Positions 24,985-34,262 are shown, counted from the first letter of the stretch. The stretch: DNA of 64,000 bases from DATFNI01 sp963787205 (GCA_963787205.1 CAWBCD010000016.1:159725-223724); one strand, 5' to 3'. The notes: generated by a model from the sequence alone, not told the origin. Made by a program: numbers and translations.

Positions 24985-26547
24985 TTACCATTGATTGGAT
25001 TTTCCGGGTACTGAAAAACCGCGGTTCTTATCGTCCAGGACCAGCACCCAGTCGCATCCGCGTCCTGTTTGCAGCCAGGTAAATTCTTCAGAGATACCAG
25101 GAGGATCAAAATGTCGATGGCCCTTGTTATTGAAGGAACCGATTGCTATTGACTCACCCGACCGTGGGTCGAACCACCATGCTTTGATCTGTTCGCCGGT
25201 TAAATGTCCCAATTCCACATCTACGGGAATACCGGTGGGCAAATATAGAAATGCATATCCTTTGCCCCGTATCACGGGTGTGTAATTCTTATCGTGTTCC
25301 TGATTTCCTGTCAGCATGCTGTTGTCCGGTCTGCGTTCGCGCATTGGTCGCGATTCAATCAAATGGCGAATATGCTGCATCTGCGAAGCTCCTTCAAAAT
25401 CAAGCGCCTCACGCCAGGTATGGTATGTGGGCGATTCGGGTTTCTTACCTTTTTCCCAGAACTGCCAGATTGGCTGTGCTCCATAGGTATGCCCGCAACT
25501 GCCGCTGAAAACGGACCAGTAGGCAGCCTGACGTACATCATATGATGTGAACACTCCATTATTCGGAAGGTAATTTACGGGATGGTCCTCATAACAAGCC
25601 TCGGCATTGAGCGTTGGTTTGGTAATGGCGAGATCATAATCGGCTTTTGCCTGTTGGAAGGAACGTGTCAGATAAAAATCTGCATGGTATGAACCCCACA
25701 TATTCAGGTCGAGCCATGAATCCTCCTGGAACCATTGGGAAGAAGATTGAAAGCAATGGTAGGTCATCAGGGTATTTGAATAGTCGGTTTGGCCATCAAA
25801 AGAATGGACATCGTTGGTTCCGTCGGCCAATCCTTTGGCCATGGCCCGCCAAATATCAGTTGCACCGTGATGTTCATCGGGAAGACGATCCCCGCCGAGC
25901 ACATAAATTATATTCTTGCGTTTTCGATATCGCTTACCTATAAAATGGCCATAGTAGTAAGCTTGCTTCCGCGTCTTGAAAATGCGTTTTTCAGAATTCG
26001 TACGAGGTTCAACATATTCCCCCCAACATGGCAATAATGCTATAAACATTCCTTTACTTGCGGCCACGTCGATTATAAAATCGACATGATCCCAATAATC
26101 GTAATGCGTATCACTCGAATTCGTCTCAACAGCGGGTTTCGTTGGGTCATCATTGACCAAAGGATATTTGCCATATGCATTAGGTTTGTCTACCCGGTCT
26201 CCACCAAAGATGGCCACAGCCTGGATAACATTGAACCCCTTCATTTGTCGATTATCCAGATAGAGCTCTGCATCTTCTCTTGTTAAGGCATGGAAAAGAT
26301 CCCAGGCAGTATCACCCACCCAGAAAAACGGGGTATCGTCTTCAAAGCTGAGATAGTGTGGATTGATCTTGTCAACTCGAAGTCTGCCATGTTTTTCCCA
26401 TGGTTGATCAGGTTTCCGGTTAATGGCCTTGTCTTCGATTAGCGACTGTGCTTTTTGAGAAAAACTGACTTGGGATATTAGTGACTCACCGAGCCAAATC
26501 GAGCCTCCCGCTGCAAACGTTTTCTTAAAGAATTCGAGTCGATTCAT
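24985..26547 (-). CDS. GH140-like (DUF4038, apiosidase-like) glycoside hydrolase 2
   Basis: 520 residues, a clear paralogue of the downstream gene: FFWVGDTAWDLFHALTREDA, VLGGDRLPDE and TLNAEACYEDH at the same positions, and the same C-terminal beta-sandwich (WVLVLDDKNRGFSVPG). The N terminus MNRLEFFKKTFAAGG resembles a Tat leader that has only one arginine, so export by Tat is doubtful and Sec is possible. Compared with paralogue 1 it carries extra loops after the first strand. It is 40 bases ahead of paralogue 1 and 137 bases behind deoC. Confidence 0.82.
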   Translation of the reverse strand: MNRLEFFKKTFAAGGSIWLGESLISQVSFSQKAQSLIEDKAINRKPDQPWEKHGRLRVDKINPHYLSFEDDTPFFWVGDTAWDLFHALTREDAELYLDNRQMKGFNVIQAVAIFGGDRVDKPNAYGKYPLVNDDPTKPAVETNSSDTHYDYWDHVDFIIDVAASKGMFIALLPCWGEYVEPRTNSEKRIFKTRKQAYYYGHFIGKRYRKRKNIIYVLGGDRLPDEHHGATDIWRAMAKGLADGTNDVHSFDGQTDYSNTLMTYHCFQSSSQWFQEDSWLDLNMWGSYHADFYLTRSFQQAKADYDLAITKPTLNAEACYEDHPVNYLPNNGVFTSYDVRQAAYWSVFSGSCGHTYGAQPIWQFWEKGKKPESPTYHTWREALDFEGASQMQHIRHLIESRPMRERRPDNSMLTGNQEHDKNYTPVIRGKGYAFLYLPTGIPVDVELGHLTGEQIKAWWFDPRSGESIAIGSFNNKGHRHFDPPGISEEFTWLQTGRGCDWVLVLDDKNRGFSVPGKSNQW

Positions 26548-26684
26548 AATTGGAAGAATTGTTGTTTTATGAGGTTATTACGGGGATGATGAGTACAAAA
26601 AGGATGGTTTTTAGTTTCACGGATTGAAGGTATTCTTAAATCAATGACTTGTGGTGCTAAAAGTTATAATCTGTAAAGTATGTA

Positions 26685-27395
26685 TCATGGAAACCGTTTT
26701 TTGGCTTCTTCCAGCATCTGCACGGTTCGGGTAGCACCGCAGCGTGTACATCCTGCGTTTTTTACATCGATAAGACCATCGAGTGTCCGTACACCTCCGG
26801 CAGCCTTCAGTTTTACATTGGGGCCTGAATGTTCACGCATAAGATTTAAATCGTGAATAGTCGCCCCGGTATAGCTGTATTTCCCATCATTGCCCTTCAC
26901 AAAGCCAAATCCGGTGGATGTCTTCACATAATCAGCGCCCGACTTAGTACATATCTCACATAGTTTGATTTTATCCTCATCTTTGGTCACAAAATCGGTT
27001 TCGAATATGACCTTGATGATCGCACCGTGTTTATGTACCGCATCTGTGACCGTCTTAATTTCATGTTCCACGTATTTCCAGTCGCCCTGGAGTGTTTTGC
27101 CGATATTGATGACCATATCGATCTCCACAGCACCCTGACGACAAGCTGTTTCCGCTTCAAAGACCTTGGTCCCGGTTGTTGAGTTGCCAGCCGGGAAACC
27201 TATGACACTGCCAACCAGAACATCAGAATCTTTCAAATATTCCGCGGCTTGCGGTACCATGTATGGTTTCACACATACCGAAGCGACGTTGTATTTCAGA
27301 GCCACTTCACATTCCCGCCTGAGATCGTCATCGGTGAGTGTGGGATGGAGTATCGAATGATCGATCATCTTTGCATATTCTTTCCAGTTGCTCAT
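26685..27395 (-). CDS. deoC: Deoxyribose-phosphate aldolase
   Basis: 236 residues of the DeoC class I aldolase family. It cleaves 2-deoxy-D-ribose 5-phosphate to acetaldehyde and glyceraldehyde 3-phosphate. The Schiff-base lysine is in YVKTSTGF (K158), with the supporting lysine in VKLKAAGGVRT and aspartate in EIDMVINIGK (D93). Full length. Its place between a GH9-like gene and two GH140-like genes under a GntR regulator is unusual, as deoC normally sits with nucleoside genes. The enzyme may handle a different phosphorylated sugar here. Confidence 0.92.
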   Translation of the reverse strand: MSNWKEYAKMIDHSILHPTLTDDDLRRECEVALKYNVASVCVKPYMVPQAAEYLKDSDVLVGSVIGFPAGNSTTGTKVFEAETACRQGAVEIDMVINIGKTLQGDWKYVEHEIKTVTDAVHKHGAIIKVIFETDFVTKDEDKIKLCEICTKSGADYVKTSTGFGFVKGNDGKYSYTGATIHDLNLMREHSGPNVKLKAAGGVRTLDGLIDVKNAGCTRCGATRTVQMLEEAKKRFP

Positions 27396-27442
27396 AACAT
27401 TCGTATTGTTTGAATTATTACTGTTTTATCCGTTTAAAAAAG

Positions 27443-29275
27443 TTATAAGCGCACAAGTCCGGTGAGCCATGCTGCGCTATGCGGGATCCAGTCCTCGTCG
27501 GTAAAGGAGAAGGGGCCATCATTTTTGCGTAACGGTTCAACATCATATTTGAACTGGGTGCCGGTAGAAAATCCGTTACAGATAACTCCCCGTGTTGCAA
27601 ACCAGGTACCTGCCCACTTCTCGCCGGTTTGACACATCATGCTGACCGGAAGGGCGACGCCTTCCGGCAGATCCCGGCTGTAGATAACAGCGGCTTTGAG
27701 ATTGTCGCGGGTGATTCCTGCATTCAGACCGGCCAGCCACTGCATATTGGCATAGGCTATTTCCTCCAGTTTGCGATCGTTGAATAATCGTGCCAACTCC
27801 AGGGCCAGAGCAGCGGTATATCCGTAGATGGTATTAGTTCCGTGGAATGTTCCGGTAAACCAAAGTGCGCCTTGTTTTCCGTAAATGCCCAGAGGTACGA
27901 TCAGAAATGGATTTTTTTGACAACCGGGCAGCAGGTAGCCGTAAGTAAAGTCATAGAGCGTGTTTTTCCAGTCATCGGCATCGGGATGATCCGGCCAGAG
28001 CCTGAGCATCTCAATAAACGGCATGAGATAGTTGGGATAGAAACCTCCAAGGTCTGCACCAAATTTATTATCAACGATTCCGTGGGACCATGATTTTTGA
28101 CTGAATGTAAGTGAAGCATATTCATAGAAATGACCGTAGAAACCGCTTTCCGCCTGGTCTTTCGGTATTTGCCTCTGCATAATTCGCCGAGCCAGACGGA
28201 TGGTGGTGTCCTTTGCTCTCTGATCCCCATTTTCCCACGCTTCGAGTGTGCCCCAGCATTGCATGATCAGGTCCCTGGTTTGAAATTCATCCGCAGGTAT
28301 TGGAGTAGTATCGGGAATTCCACGCTGCTTAAAACTGAACCCGTAGGAGCCGAGCGGTTTGGCGGTGTTCAATAACCATTGCATCGTAAGGTTCCCCGCT
28401 TTTTTGTACTGAATCTTTTTCTTTTTGTACTGGTCCGGCAGAAGGCGTCCCGCCCGCATCAGCGCAACTACAGCTTTTGCTGCGTCGTTGGGAAGAATGT
28501 CTTTTTCGTGTCCAAAAAGATCGTGTGACATGGCACCGTCCGGGTATCCCAGTTCTTTGGCTTTTTCCTGGGTCATCACCAGATAATCAGAACCTACGAT
28601 AATCTGTTTGTAAATCCGCTGTTTGTAATCTTCGTCGATCTTGTTGTTCGCCTTTAACAACAGCTCAGTCAATGCGATGATCATAGCACTCTGCGAACAG
28701 CTTTCCACCCAGAGAGTCCCGGCATCCTGCCAGCCTGCATTAAGGTTGGTAAAAAGGCTGCGACGCTCCAGGATATCGACGGATGCCAGAACAGCTGTAC
28801 TATCCCACAAAATATTTTTACCTGTTTTAAGCCCTCCGTCCTTAAGTAGAATCGTACCATTATCTACGATATCAACATCCCACAGCCCTGATTCTTTGAC
28901 AGGTGAAAAACGGGCTGTCCACCAGTGACTCCCCCATAGTTCACCCCAATATGAACATGCTGTTTGGTGGATCTGTCGGTTTCCATTTGAGACCAACCGA
29001 CAGACTGTGCCGGTTTTGAGCCGTTTATTTGGCAGTCTTACCGCAATCCGGATTGGATAATCCTGCTCATAACCGATTTGTGAGAAAAGAAGACCGGCCA
29101 CACCCTGGTTTGATTCAGGCAGAATATTCTTGTTTATGTAAGGCAACCCTATATGGCGCTGTTGTTGTGGAACAGTGCCATATTGCGATTGCAACGGTGT
29201 TCCCATCAGTGCAACAGAACCCAGGGCTGTAGTTCTAATAAATTCTCGTCTGGAGTATTCTTCCTTGTTAGCCAT
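27443..29275 (-). CDS. GH9-like (six-hairpin) glycoside hydrolase with Tat leader
   Basis: 610 residues. SRREFI at residues 8-13 followed by a hydrophobic run is a twin-arginine export signal. An N-terminal cellulase-type Ig-like domain (about 60-170: LFSQIGYEQDYPIRIAVRLP) precedes an (alpha/alpha)6 barrel starting near NAGWQDAGTLW. That motif resembles the GGWYDAGD motif of GH9 but with the second aspartate lost. I cannot place the general-acid glutamate with certainty, so activity is open. It follows the GntR regulator by 12 bases. A polysaccharide or oligosaccharide target is likely; the specific substrate is unknown. Confidence 0.72.
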   Translation of the reverse strand: MANKEEYSRREFIRTTALGSVALMGTPLQSQYGTVPQQQRHIGLPYINKNILPESNQGVAGLLFSQIGYEQDYPIRIAVRLPNKRLKTGTVCRLVSNGNRQIHQTACSYWGELWGSHWWTARFSPVKESGLWDVDIVDNGTILLKDGGLKTGKNILWDSTAVLASVDILERRSLFTNLNAGWQDAGTLWVESCSQSAMIIALTELLLKANNKIDEDYKQRIYKQIIVGSDYLVMTQEKAKELGYPDGAMSHDLFGHEKDILPNDAAKAVVALMRAGRLLPDQYKKKKIQYKKAGNLTMQWLLNTAKPLGSYGFSFKQRGIPDTTPIPADEFQTRDLIMQCWGTLEAWENGDQRAKDTTIRLARRIMQRQIPKDQAESGFYGHFYEYASLTFSQKSWSHGIVDNKFGADLGGFYPNYLMPFIEMLRLWPDHPDADDWKNTLYDFTYGYLLPGCQKNPFLIVPLGIYGKQGALWFTGTFHGTNTIYGYTAALALELARLFNDRKLEEIAYANMQWLAGLNAGITRDNLKAAVIYSRDLPEGVALPVSMMCQTGEKWAGTWFATRGVICNGFSTGTQFKYDVEPLRKNDGPFSFTDEDWIPHSAAWLTGLVRL

Positions 29276-29287
29276 TGCATTTTCTGT

Positions 29288-29995
29288 TTAGATGTGGTAA
29301 CTGTTGCCAATCGGATATTTCTCTGTATTACAATACAGTTCAGCGTAAATGTTCAGATGGGGATTACTGGTGTGAAATTTCAGTGAGATATGCAGTACGG
29401 GAGAGTGTTTATTAATTTTTAGCAAGTAAGCGGTCTTTCCATCGGCATACTCAGCACGAAGTTCTTGTTCTGATCCTCTAATTTCTATCAGGTATTTCTG
29501 ACTCAACGTCTTAAAAAAAGAGCCATCGACAAAAGTAGTATCACAAAATCCATCCAGTTTCGCTACTGAGAACCAGTTATTCTCAAGCATCACGGGATTT
29601 TCACTCACGCACCGAAGTCTTTCAAAATGGATACATGGTTCTTGTTTCTCCTCAGCACTGACAGGAAAAACGATTTCGTTGCCCCACTTCCGAATGTCCG
29701 GTTTTTGAAGAAATATGGTGGTTACGTTTCCACCCGCAGCTTCAGAGAATCCTTTCACGTTTAACAAGCCAAGAGATTGTCGTCTTTCGCGAACTCTGCT
29801 GCCCTTTCCATGCTGCTTTTCGATGTAGCCCTCATTCACCAGCTCATCAAGAGCTTTGCGTACGGTAGTTCGTGTAATCGAATGCGCATCACAAAGTTCA
29901 TGCTCAGACGGCAAAAAATCCCCGACTTCATATATTCCCTGCTGAATTTTTTCCTTCAGCATATGGTGAATTTCTTTGTAACGTGCCTTTTTCAT
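29288..29995 (-). CDS. GntR/HutC-family transcriptional regulator with UTRA domain
   Basis: 235 residues. The N-terminal winged helix-turn-helix of GntR type (about 1-68: LPSEHELCDAHSITRTTVRK then ALDELVNEGYIEKQHGKGSRV) is followed by a UTRA ligand-binding domain (about 75-230). HutC-type regulators usually repress catabolic operons and release DNA on binding a sugar phosphate or related ligand. It is the first gene of the minus-strand set of five. A perfect palindrome 33 bases ahead of its start is a likely autoregulatory operator. Confidence 0.9.
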   Translation of the reverse strand: MKKARYKEIHHMLKEKIQQGIYEVGDFLPSEHELCDAHSITRTTVRKALDELVNEGYIEKQHGKGSRVRERRQSLGLLNVKGFSEAAGGNVTTIFLQKPDIRKWGNEIVFPVSAEEKQEPCIHFERLRCVSENPVMLENNWFSVAKLDGFCDTTFVDGSFFKTLSQKYLIEIRGSEQELRAEYADGKTAYLLKINKHSPVLHISLKFHTSNPHLNIYAELYCNTEKYPIGNSYHI

Positions 29996-30027
29996 ACAAT
30001 TCTTTAAACGATAGTTTACAAAAACCT

Positions 30028-30043
30028 ACTTGTACGTACAAGT
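30028..30043. promoter_or_regulatory. Probable GntR-family operator (AraR-like palindrome)
   Basis: ACTTGTACGTACAAGT is a perfect 16-bp palindrome, 33 bases ahead of the GntR gene start. It matches the AraR operator consensus of Bacillus subtilis (ATTTGTACGTACAAAT) except at the second and fifteenth bases. AraR also has a GntR-type DNA-binding domain. It most likely controls the gntR-GH9-deoC-GH140 operon. No second copy was found in the operon. Confidence 0.7.
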
Positions 30044-30313
30044 TGACGTGATAAAAATTACTCATATAATGAGGTAGCTGGCTGATAATAAAACTGGCAT
30101 TGTTCGGGGGGGGAAATCATACTGGCAAACATTTCAGTCCTATTCCGAAAGACTCAAGGATGCGATTCTAACACCTGTCATGTGCCCTTCTTAGCGTTCC
30201 GGGACAGATTGGTTTTCTTCCAGATAGTCACGGGTCGGAATGACAGCAGGGGCTACCAAAATAGCTTATATTGGACTTGCTTAAATCAATGTGATCTTTA
30301 CACAGGGTTGATC
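30044..30313. other. Intergenic gap, no supported gene
   Basis: Apart from the operator and a short G-run near 30107, nothing convincing is seen between the GntR gene and the membrane-protein gene. The operon promoter should lie in its left part. Confidence 0.4.
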
Positions 30314-31843
30314 TTATCTCAGTGATCGTGCCAGTATCCATACATCGGTCACACCTGTATAGGCGATTAACCAAATCAATGTAATAATAACCAGTACAAG
30401 GTAGGGCAATACTGTTTTAAAGAAAAAGGGTCCTTTGTTTTGCGTATGCAAGTACACGTCGACGCTGGCAGCAAGAAAGCTGGATAACAGAACAATCACA
30501 TAAAAAATACCACATAAATAAATTAAAAAGGGTGATTGATATGCCGTAGTGAAGGTTACGAGCAGGCTAAGGAGCAAAAGGTTCAGGTGCTGTGGCCAGA
30601 GAAAAAGAGTGAGTACCTGATTGTACTGTGGGAAATCAGGAGAACTGATGAAGATCCAGAGGCTACCCACCAGATTGAATATCAGGATAGTCATAAATCC
30701 AATGAAAAATAACTGAACATCCGATCCTCCCAGAAAATCTAGCGCCGGGTAGTGAGCTGTAATAGCTTGGAACCCGGTATCGCTGATAAAGAAATGAAAA
30801 AATGTAATTAGAAATAATGCTCCGGTCAGAGCTTGTATGAACATGACGATGACATTGGAATTGGCAAACCGCAGTAACCGCTCCTGAATATCATCAATAA
30901 AGAAATGGTGATATCCAAAATACCGGATCATCGATTTCCGGTAATTGGGCTCAAAACCATAATGGATGGCAGTGATCAGCCATATAATAATTAAGACAAT
31001 GATCGTATAACCAGGCTTAACAGGAAGATGACCGACCGGTGGATTACTGAAAACGGCATTTTGTTCAGTGGCATAAGCCGTAATGAGTGACTTGAAATTG
31101 GAGTGGTTATTTAACGTATTCTGAAGCCATTTTCCATTCAGATAAAGAACAATCCCCGAATTATCCCGGACAGCCTTGAAGAGCAACTGCAGATGACGCA
31201 GATTGTAATAACCATTGCTTATGGGATTAAAATAGATACCCCGTGTTTTTGGCGTGATCAGATCCGGAATAGCAGCAATGTCGGTTTTTTCATTGATTTG
31301 AAGTATGGAAAAGTCAAACAGGCCGGCAGCCTGATCTTTCTTGTCCGGAAAACGTTCAGAATAAATGTAGTAAACCGGAGATCTTACAGAATCTATTAGC
31401 TGGGTGAGTATCGGCTTAAGCTGCATTACCAGCTTTGAGGATTGAATCTCGGATAACTGAATAATGCCGTATCCTTCCGGATGAATCCGGGTAAAAGGCT
31501 GTAATCCCTGATATAACCTTTTCACCAGTAAGGACCGATGTTTCCTGAGATCATAGGCTGTCAGGAAGCGCAGGGGCGGTGCTGCTAAAATTTTGATTTG
31601 TGATGATGCGGCTGAATCGTCTTTTGCCATTATCTCGTTAGCATACGCATCCCCGATCACGAAATGGGTGATCTTCATTCGTGTATACTGATCAAGATTG
31701 ATCCGGCTGGTAATCTCTCCTCCGTTCGATTGCCAGAACACACCAAATTTGACCTGACAGGCGGCCGATCCGAAAAATAACAGAAGCATCCCGAATGACA
31801 GGCATGCCAATCGGATATATGAGACTAACGTTCTGTATTTCAT
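30314..31843 (-). CDS. Unrecognised membrane protein with N-terminal extracytoplasmic domain
   Basis: About 509 residues from the ATG at 31843 (MKYRTLVSYIRLACLSFGML); upstream starts would run to 31903 into the Lrp gene. A signal or anchor segment ends AACQ. An extracytoplasmic domain of about 250 residues follows (KFGVFWQSNGGEITSRINLD, VVYLNGKWLQ-like segments). The C-terminal half has about six membrane helices, among them TIIVLIIIWLITAIHYGF, QALTGALFLITFFHFFI and YLVLVIITLIWLIAYTG. I do not recognise the family. It is 25 bases behind an Lrp-type regulator and probably under its control. Confidence 0.7.
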   Translation of the reverse strand: MKYRTLVSYIRLACLSFGMLLLFFGSAACQVKFGVFWQSNGGEITSRINLDQYTRMKITHFVIGDAYANEIMAKDDSAASSQIKILAAPPLRFLTAYDLRKHRSLLVKRLYQGLQPFTRIHPEGYGIIQLSEIQSSKLVMQLKPILTQLIDSVRSPVYYIYSERFPDKKDQAAGLFDFSILQINEKTDIAAIPDLITPKTRGIYFNPISNGYYNLRHLQLLFKAVRDNSGIVLYLNGKWLQNTLNNHSNFKSLITAYATEQNAVFSNPPVGHLPVKPGYTIIVLIIIWLITAIHYGFEPNYRKSMIRYFGYHHFFIDDIQERLLRFANSNVIVMFIQALTGALFLITFFHFFISDTGFQAITAHYPALDFLGGSDVQLFFIGFMTILIFNLVGSLWIFISSPDFPQYNQVLTLFLWPQHLNLLLLSLLVTFTTAYQSPFLIYLCGIFYVIVLLSSFLAASVDVYLHTQNKGPFFFKTVLPYLVLVIITLIWLIAYTGVTDVWILARSLR

Positions 31844-31868
31844 CTCCCAAAAGGCCTGACGGAGACGA

Positions 31869-32354
31869 TCATGTGGTAATGCCCGAGATATCGTTCGACA
31901 CAATTGGGATTTCCCGGGTCTCCTTGAATGATGTTAAAACAACATTGGAACGGGTGCGATTGACCCCATCCCATGACTGGATTCGGGATAAAAGCTTTTC
32001 CAATGACTCGGTATTGTGGGTTCGGATCTTGAGCACATGAGACCCATCACCTGTTATACTGTGGCATTCAAGGATTTCCGATTCCTTAACAGCTTTGTCA
32101 ACGAAGATCGGATAATTAGCCGACCCATCAACTTCGACGAAGATAAATGCGGTGATATCAATATGAAATTTTTTGGCATTGATGACCGCATAGTAGCCTT
32201 GAATCAGTTTCTTTTCCTCCAGTTTGCGCATTCTCTCAGAAACAGAAGGAACAGAAAGGTGGACTTTTTCGGCTATTTTATTGCGCTGAGCACGTCCGTC
32301 GTGTTGTAAATGATTTAATATCGCTATGTCGATATCATCCAGATGATGACTCAT
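31869..32354 (-). CDS. Lrp/AsnC family transcriptional regulator
   Basis: About 161 residues from the ATG at 32354 (MSHHLDDIDIAILNHLQHDG). The DNA-binding helix-turn-helix reads RNKIAEKVHLSVPSVSERMRK near residues 25-45, followed by an AsnC-type ligand-binding/oligomerisation domain (FIFVEVDGSANYPIFV, SITGDGSHVLKI). Length and order are those of a full Lrp family member. Its direct neighbour is the unrecognised membrane protein, which may be a target. The effector, often an amino acid, is unknown. Confidence 0.9.
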   Translation of the reverse strand: MSHHLDDIDIAILNHLQHDGRAQRNKIAEKVHLSVPSVSERMRKLEEKKLIQGYYAVINAKKFHIDITAFIFVEVDGSANYPIFVDKAVKESEILECHSITGDGSHVLKIRTHNTESLEKLLSRIQSWDGVNRTRSNVVLTSFKETREIPIVSNDISGITT

Positions 32355-32582
32355 TATCGTAAATGTGTTTGTTATTTGTGAAGCTTTATTAGTATAAGTA
32401 TGATGATAGCCTAATTTATTTAGGTTATCAAGAGTTGTGGGTTTTTTTGAAACGTATAAATGAATTTTTTTATTCCAATCATGTCGCAACTAACAATATA
32501 AGAGATCAACAGGTTAGTTTTTCCATTGCTTTAACAATCTTATCTTTGCATCGCAACAAGAATTGGAACCAGCAAAGTTTGT

Positions 32583-33851
32583 ATGCTTGATATTCAATAT
32601 ATCCGTGAGAATGCCGGCCTGGTTAAGGAAGGGATGCGGCATAAGGGTGAAACAGAAACCGGAATTGTTGATCTGGTGCTCGAAGTTGACGGCAAATGGC
32701 GGGCGTTGACCCGTGAGGTGGACGAGTTGCGTCATAACAGCAATACGCGGGCCAAAGAAATCGGCAAACTCATGGGTCAGGGCAAGAAAGAAGAGGCGCA
32801 AGCCATTATCCGCCAGACCTCTCAGGATAAAGAGAAGATCAAGGAACTGGAAACGGAAGTTCGTCAACTTCAGGATAATCGCTATGATTTGCTGTTGCGG
32901 ATTCCGAATGTGCCGCACAAAAGCGTGCCGATCGGGGCCACTCCCGAAGATAACGTAGTGTATTCAACATGGGGAGAGCCATTGCAGGATGACTGGCGAA
33001 AACCGCACTGGGAGTTGGAAGCCGGAAATGGTCATATCGATTTTGAACGTGGCGTTAAAGTAACCGGCGCCGGGTTTCCTTTTTATGTAGGTACCATAGC
33101 CAGGTTGCAGCGTGCTCTCATTAGTTTTTTCCTCGACCAGGCGTCTGCTAAAGGATATATCGAGGTGCAGCCACCCTATGTTGTCAACGAAGCGTCGGCA
33201 CGCGGCACCGGACAAATTCCGGATAAAGAAGATATGATGTACACGGTTCCCCGCGATGAATTTTTTCTGATACCAACGGCCGAAGTGCCGGTTACTAATT
33301 ATCATCGCGATGAAATTCTTGCAGAAGGAGATCTCCCCGTAAAATATGCAGCGTATACGTCCTGCTGGCGCCGGGAGGCGGGTTCCTACGGTAAAGACGT
33401 ACGCGGCCTCAACCGTCTGCATCAATTCGATAAAGTAGAACTGGTGAAAATTGTACACCCGGACCAATCGTACGACGAGCTCGAAAAGTTGCGCGAAGAT
33501 GCTGAAGACCTTCTTCGACAGCTTAAACTCCCATATCATACCCTGTTAATGTGCACCGGTGATATGGGTTTCACACAGGCAAAAAAATACGATCTCGAAG
33601 TTTGGAGTCCTGGTCAAAAACGCTGGCTGGAAGTGAGCTCCTGTTCTAATTTCGAGGCGTACCAGGCAAGACGGATGATGCTGCGTTTCAAAAACGAAGA
33701 TGGAAAGATAGAGATGGTACACACCCTCAATGGCTCCGGACTGGCGCTGCCGCGGGTGGTCTCGGCCATCCTAGAGACTTACCAGCAGGAAGACGGGCGA
33801 ATCGTCGTGCCGGAAGTGCTTCAACCATATATGAATTGTAAGTTTTTATAG
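32583..33851 (+). CDS. serS: Serine-tRNA ligase
   Basis: 422 residues. An N-terminal coiled-coil tRNA-binding arm (about 30-100) is followed by a class II synthetase core. Motif 2 reads YTSCWRREAGSYGKDVRGLN then RLHQFDKVE, and motif 3 reads NGSGLALPRVVSAILETYQQ. The serine-site triad region TAEVPVTNYHRDEIL is present. Complete and of usual length. Divergent from the Lrp gene; the start ATG at 32583 is preceded by about 230 bases without another gene. Confidence 0.96.
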   Translation: MLDIQYIRENAGLVKEGMRHKGETETGIVDLVLEVDGKWRALTREVDELRHNSNTRAKEIGKLMGQGKKEEAQAIIRQTSQDKEKIKELETEVRQLQDNRYDLLLRIPNVPHKSVPIGATPEDNVVYSTWGEPLQDDWRKPHWELEAGNGHIDFERGVKVTGAGFPFYVGTIARLQRALISFFLDQASAKGYIEVQPPYVVNEASARGTGQIPDKEDMMYTVPRDEFFLIPTAEVPVTNYHRDEILAEGDLPVKYAAYTSCWRREAGSYGKDVRGLNRLHQFDKVELVKIVHPDQSYDELEKLREDAEDLLRQLKLPYHTLLMCTGDMGFTQAKKYDLEVWSPGQKRWLEVSSCSNFEAYQARRMMLRFKNEDGKIEMVHTLNGSGLALPRVVSAILETYQQEDGRIVVPEVLQPYMNCKFL

Positions 33852-33900
33852 ACCATGTAGCGGTCGGGCGGAGGAAAATTCTTATGATACTTGGAGCTAC

Positions 33901-33939
33901 GAGTACTTAGAGTTGAAAGCAATACAATTTTAAGTACTC
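33901..33939. repeat. Inverted repeat between serS and a convergent gene
   Basis: GAGTACTTA (33901-33909) is the exact inverse complement of TAAGTACTC (33931-33939). It lies between convergent genes and could end either transcript. The wording resembles the TACTCA units seen near dprA and pyrC. Confidence 0.4.
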
Positions 33940-33949
33940 CAGGCACTTC

Positions 33950-34198
33950 TTAATACGCTCCCCGGTGCGAGGTTTTTCTTAGCTTTCGCCAGAGTACAAA
34001 TACAGTAATGGCCAGGATAACAATGGTCACAATAGTACCGAAAAACAGGTAGAGCAGATACGGCAGAAGGGTTATTCCCAGCAGCGCGACAATATACCTT
34101 AGGGGGTTGGCATAGAAACTGTAAGCGCTGAATAAAGCCGTAAGATATCGAATAAGTCGTTGCAGCATGGCATGCCTCGTTAGTGGGTGTTCTACCAT
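33950..34198 (-). CDS. Small two-segment membrane protein
   Basis: 82 residues, or 72 if translation begins at MLQRLIRYL (34168). Two adjacent hydrophobic stretches, RYIVALLGITLLPYLLYLFF and TIVTIVILAITVFVLW, are followed by a basic tail (RKLRKTSHRG). No family recognised. The hydrophobic pattern supports a real gene, but its function cannot be inferred. Confidence 0.5.
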   Translation of the reverse strand: MVEHPLTRHAMLQRLIRYLTALFSAYSFYANPLRYIVALLGITLLPYLLYLFFGTIVTIVILAITVFVLWRKLRKTSHRGAY

Positions 34199-34262
34199 GT
34201 CGTACGAGAGAAAAAGGAAAAAGATGCTATAGATAGTTTGTATATAAGCTTACGAAAATAAT

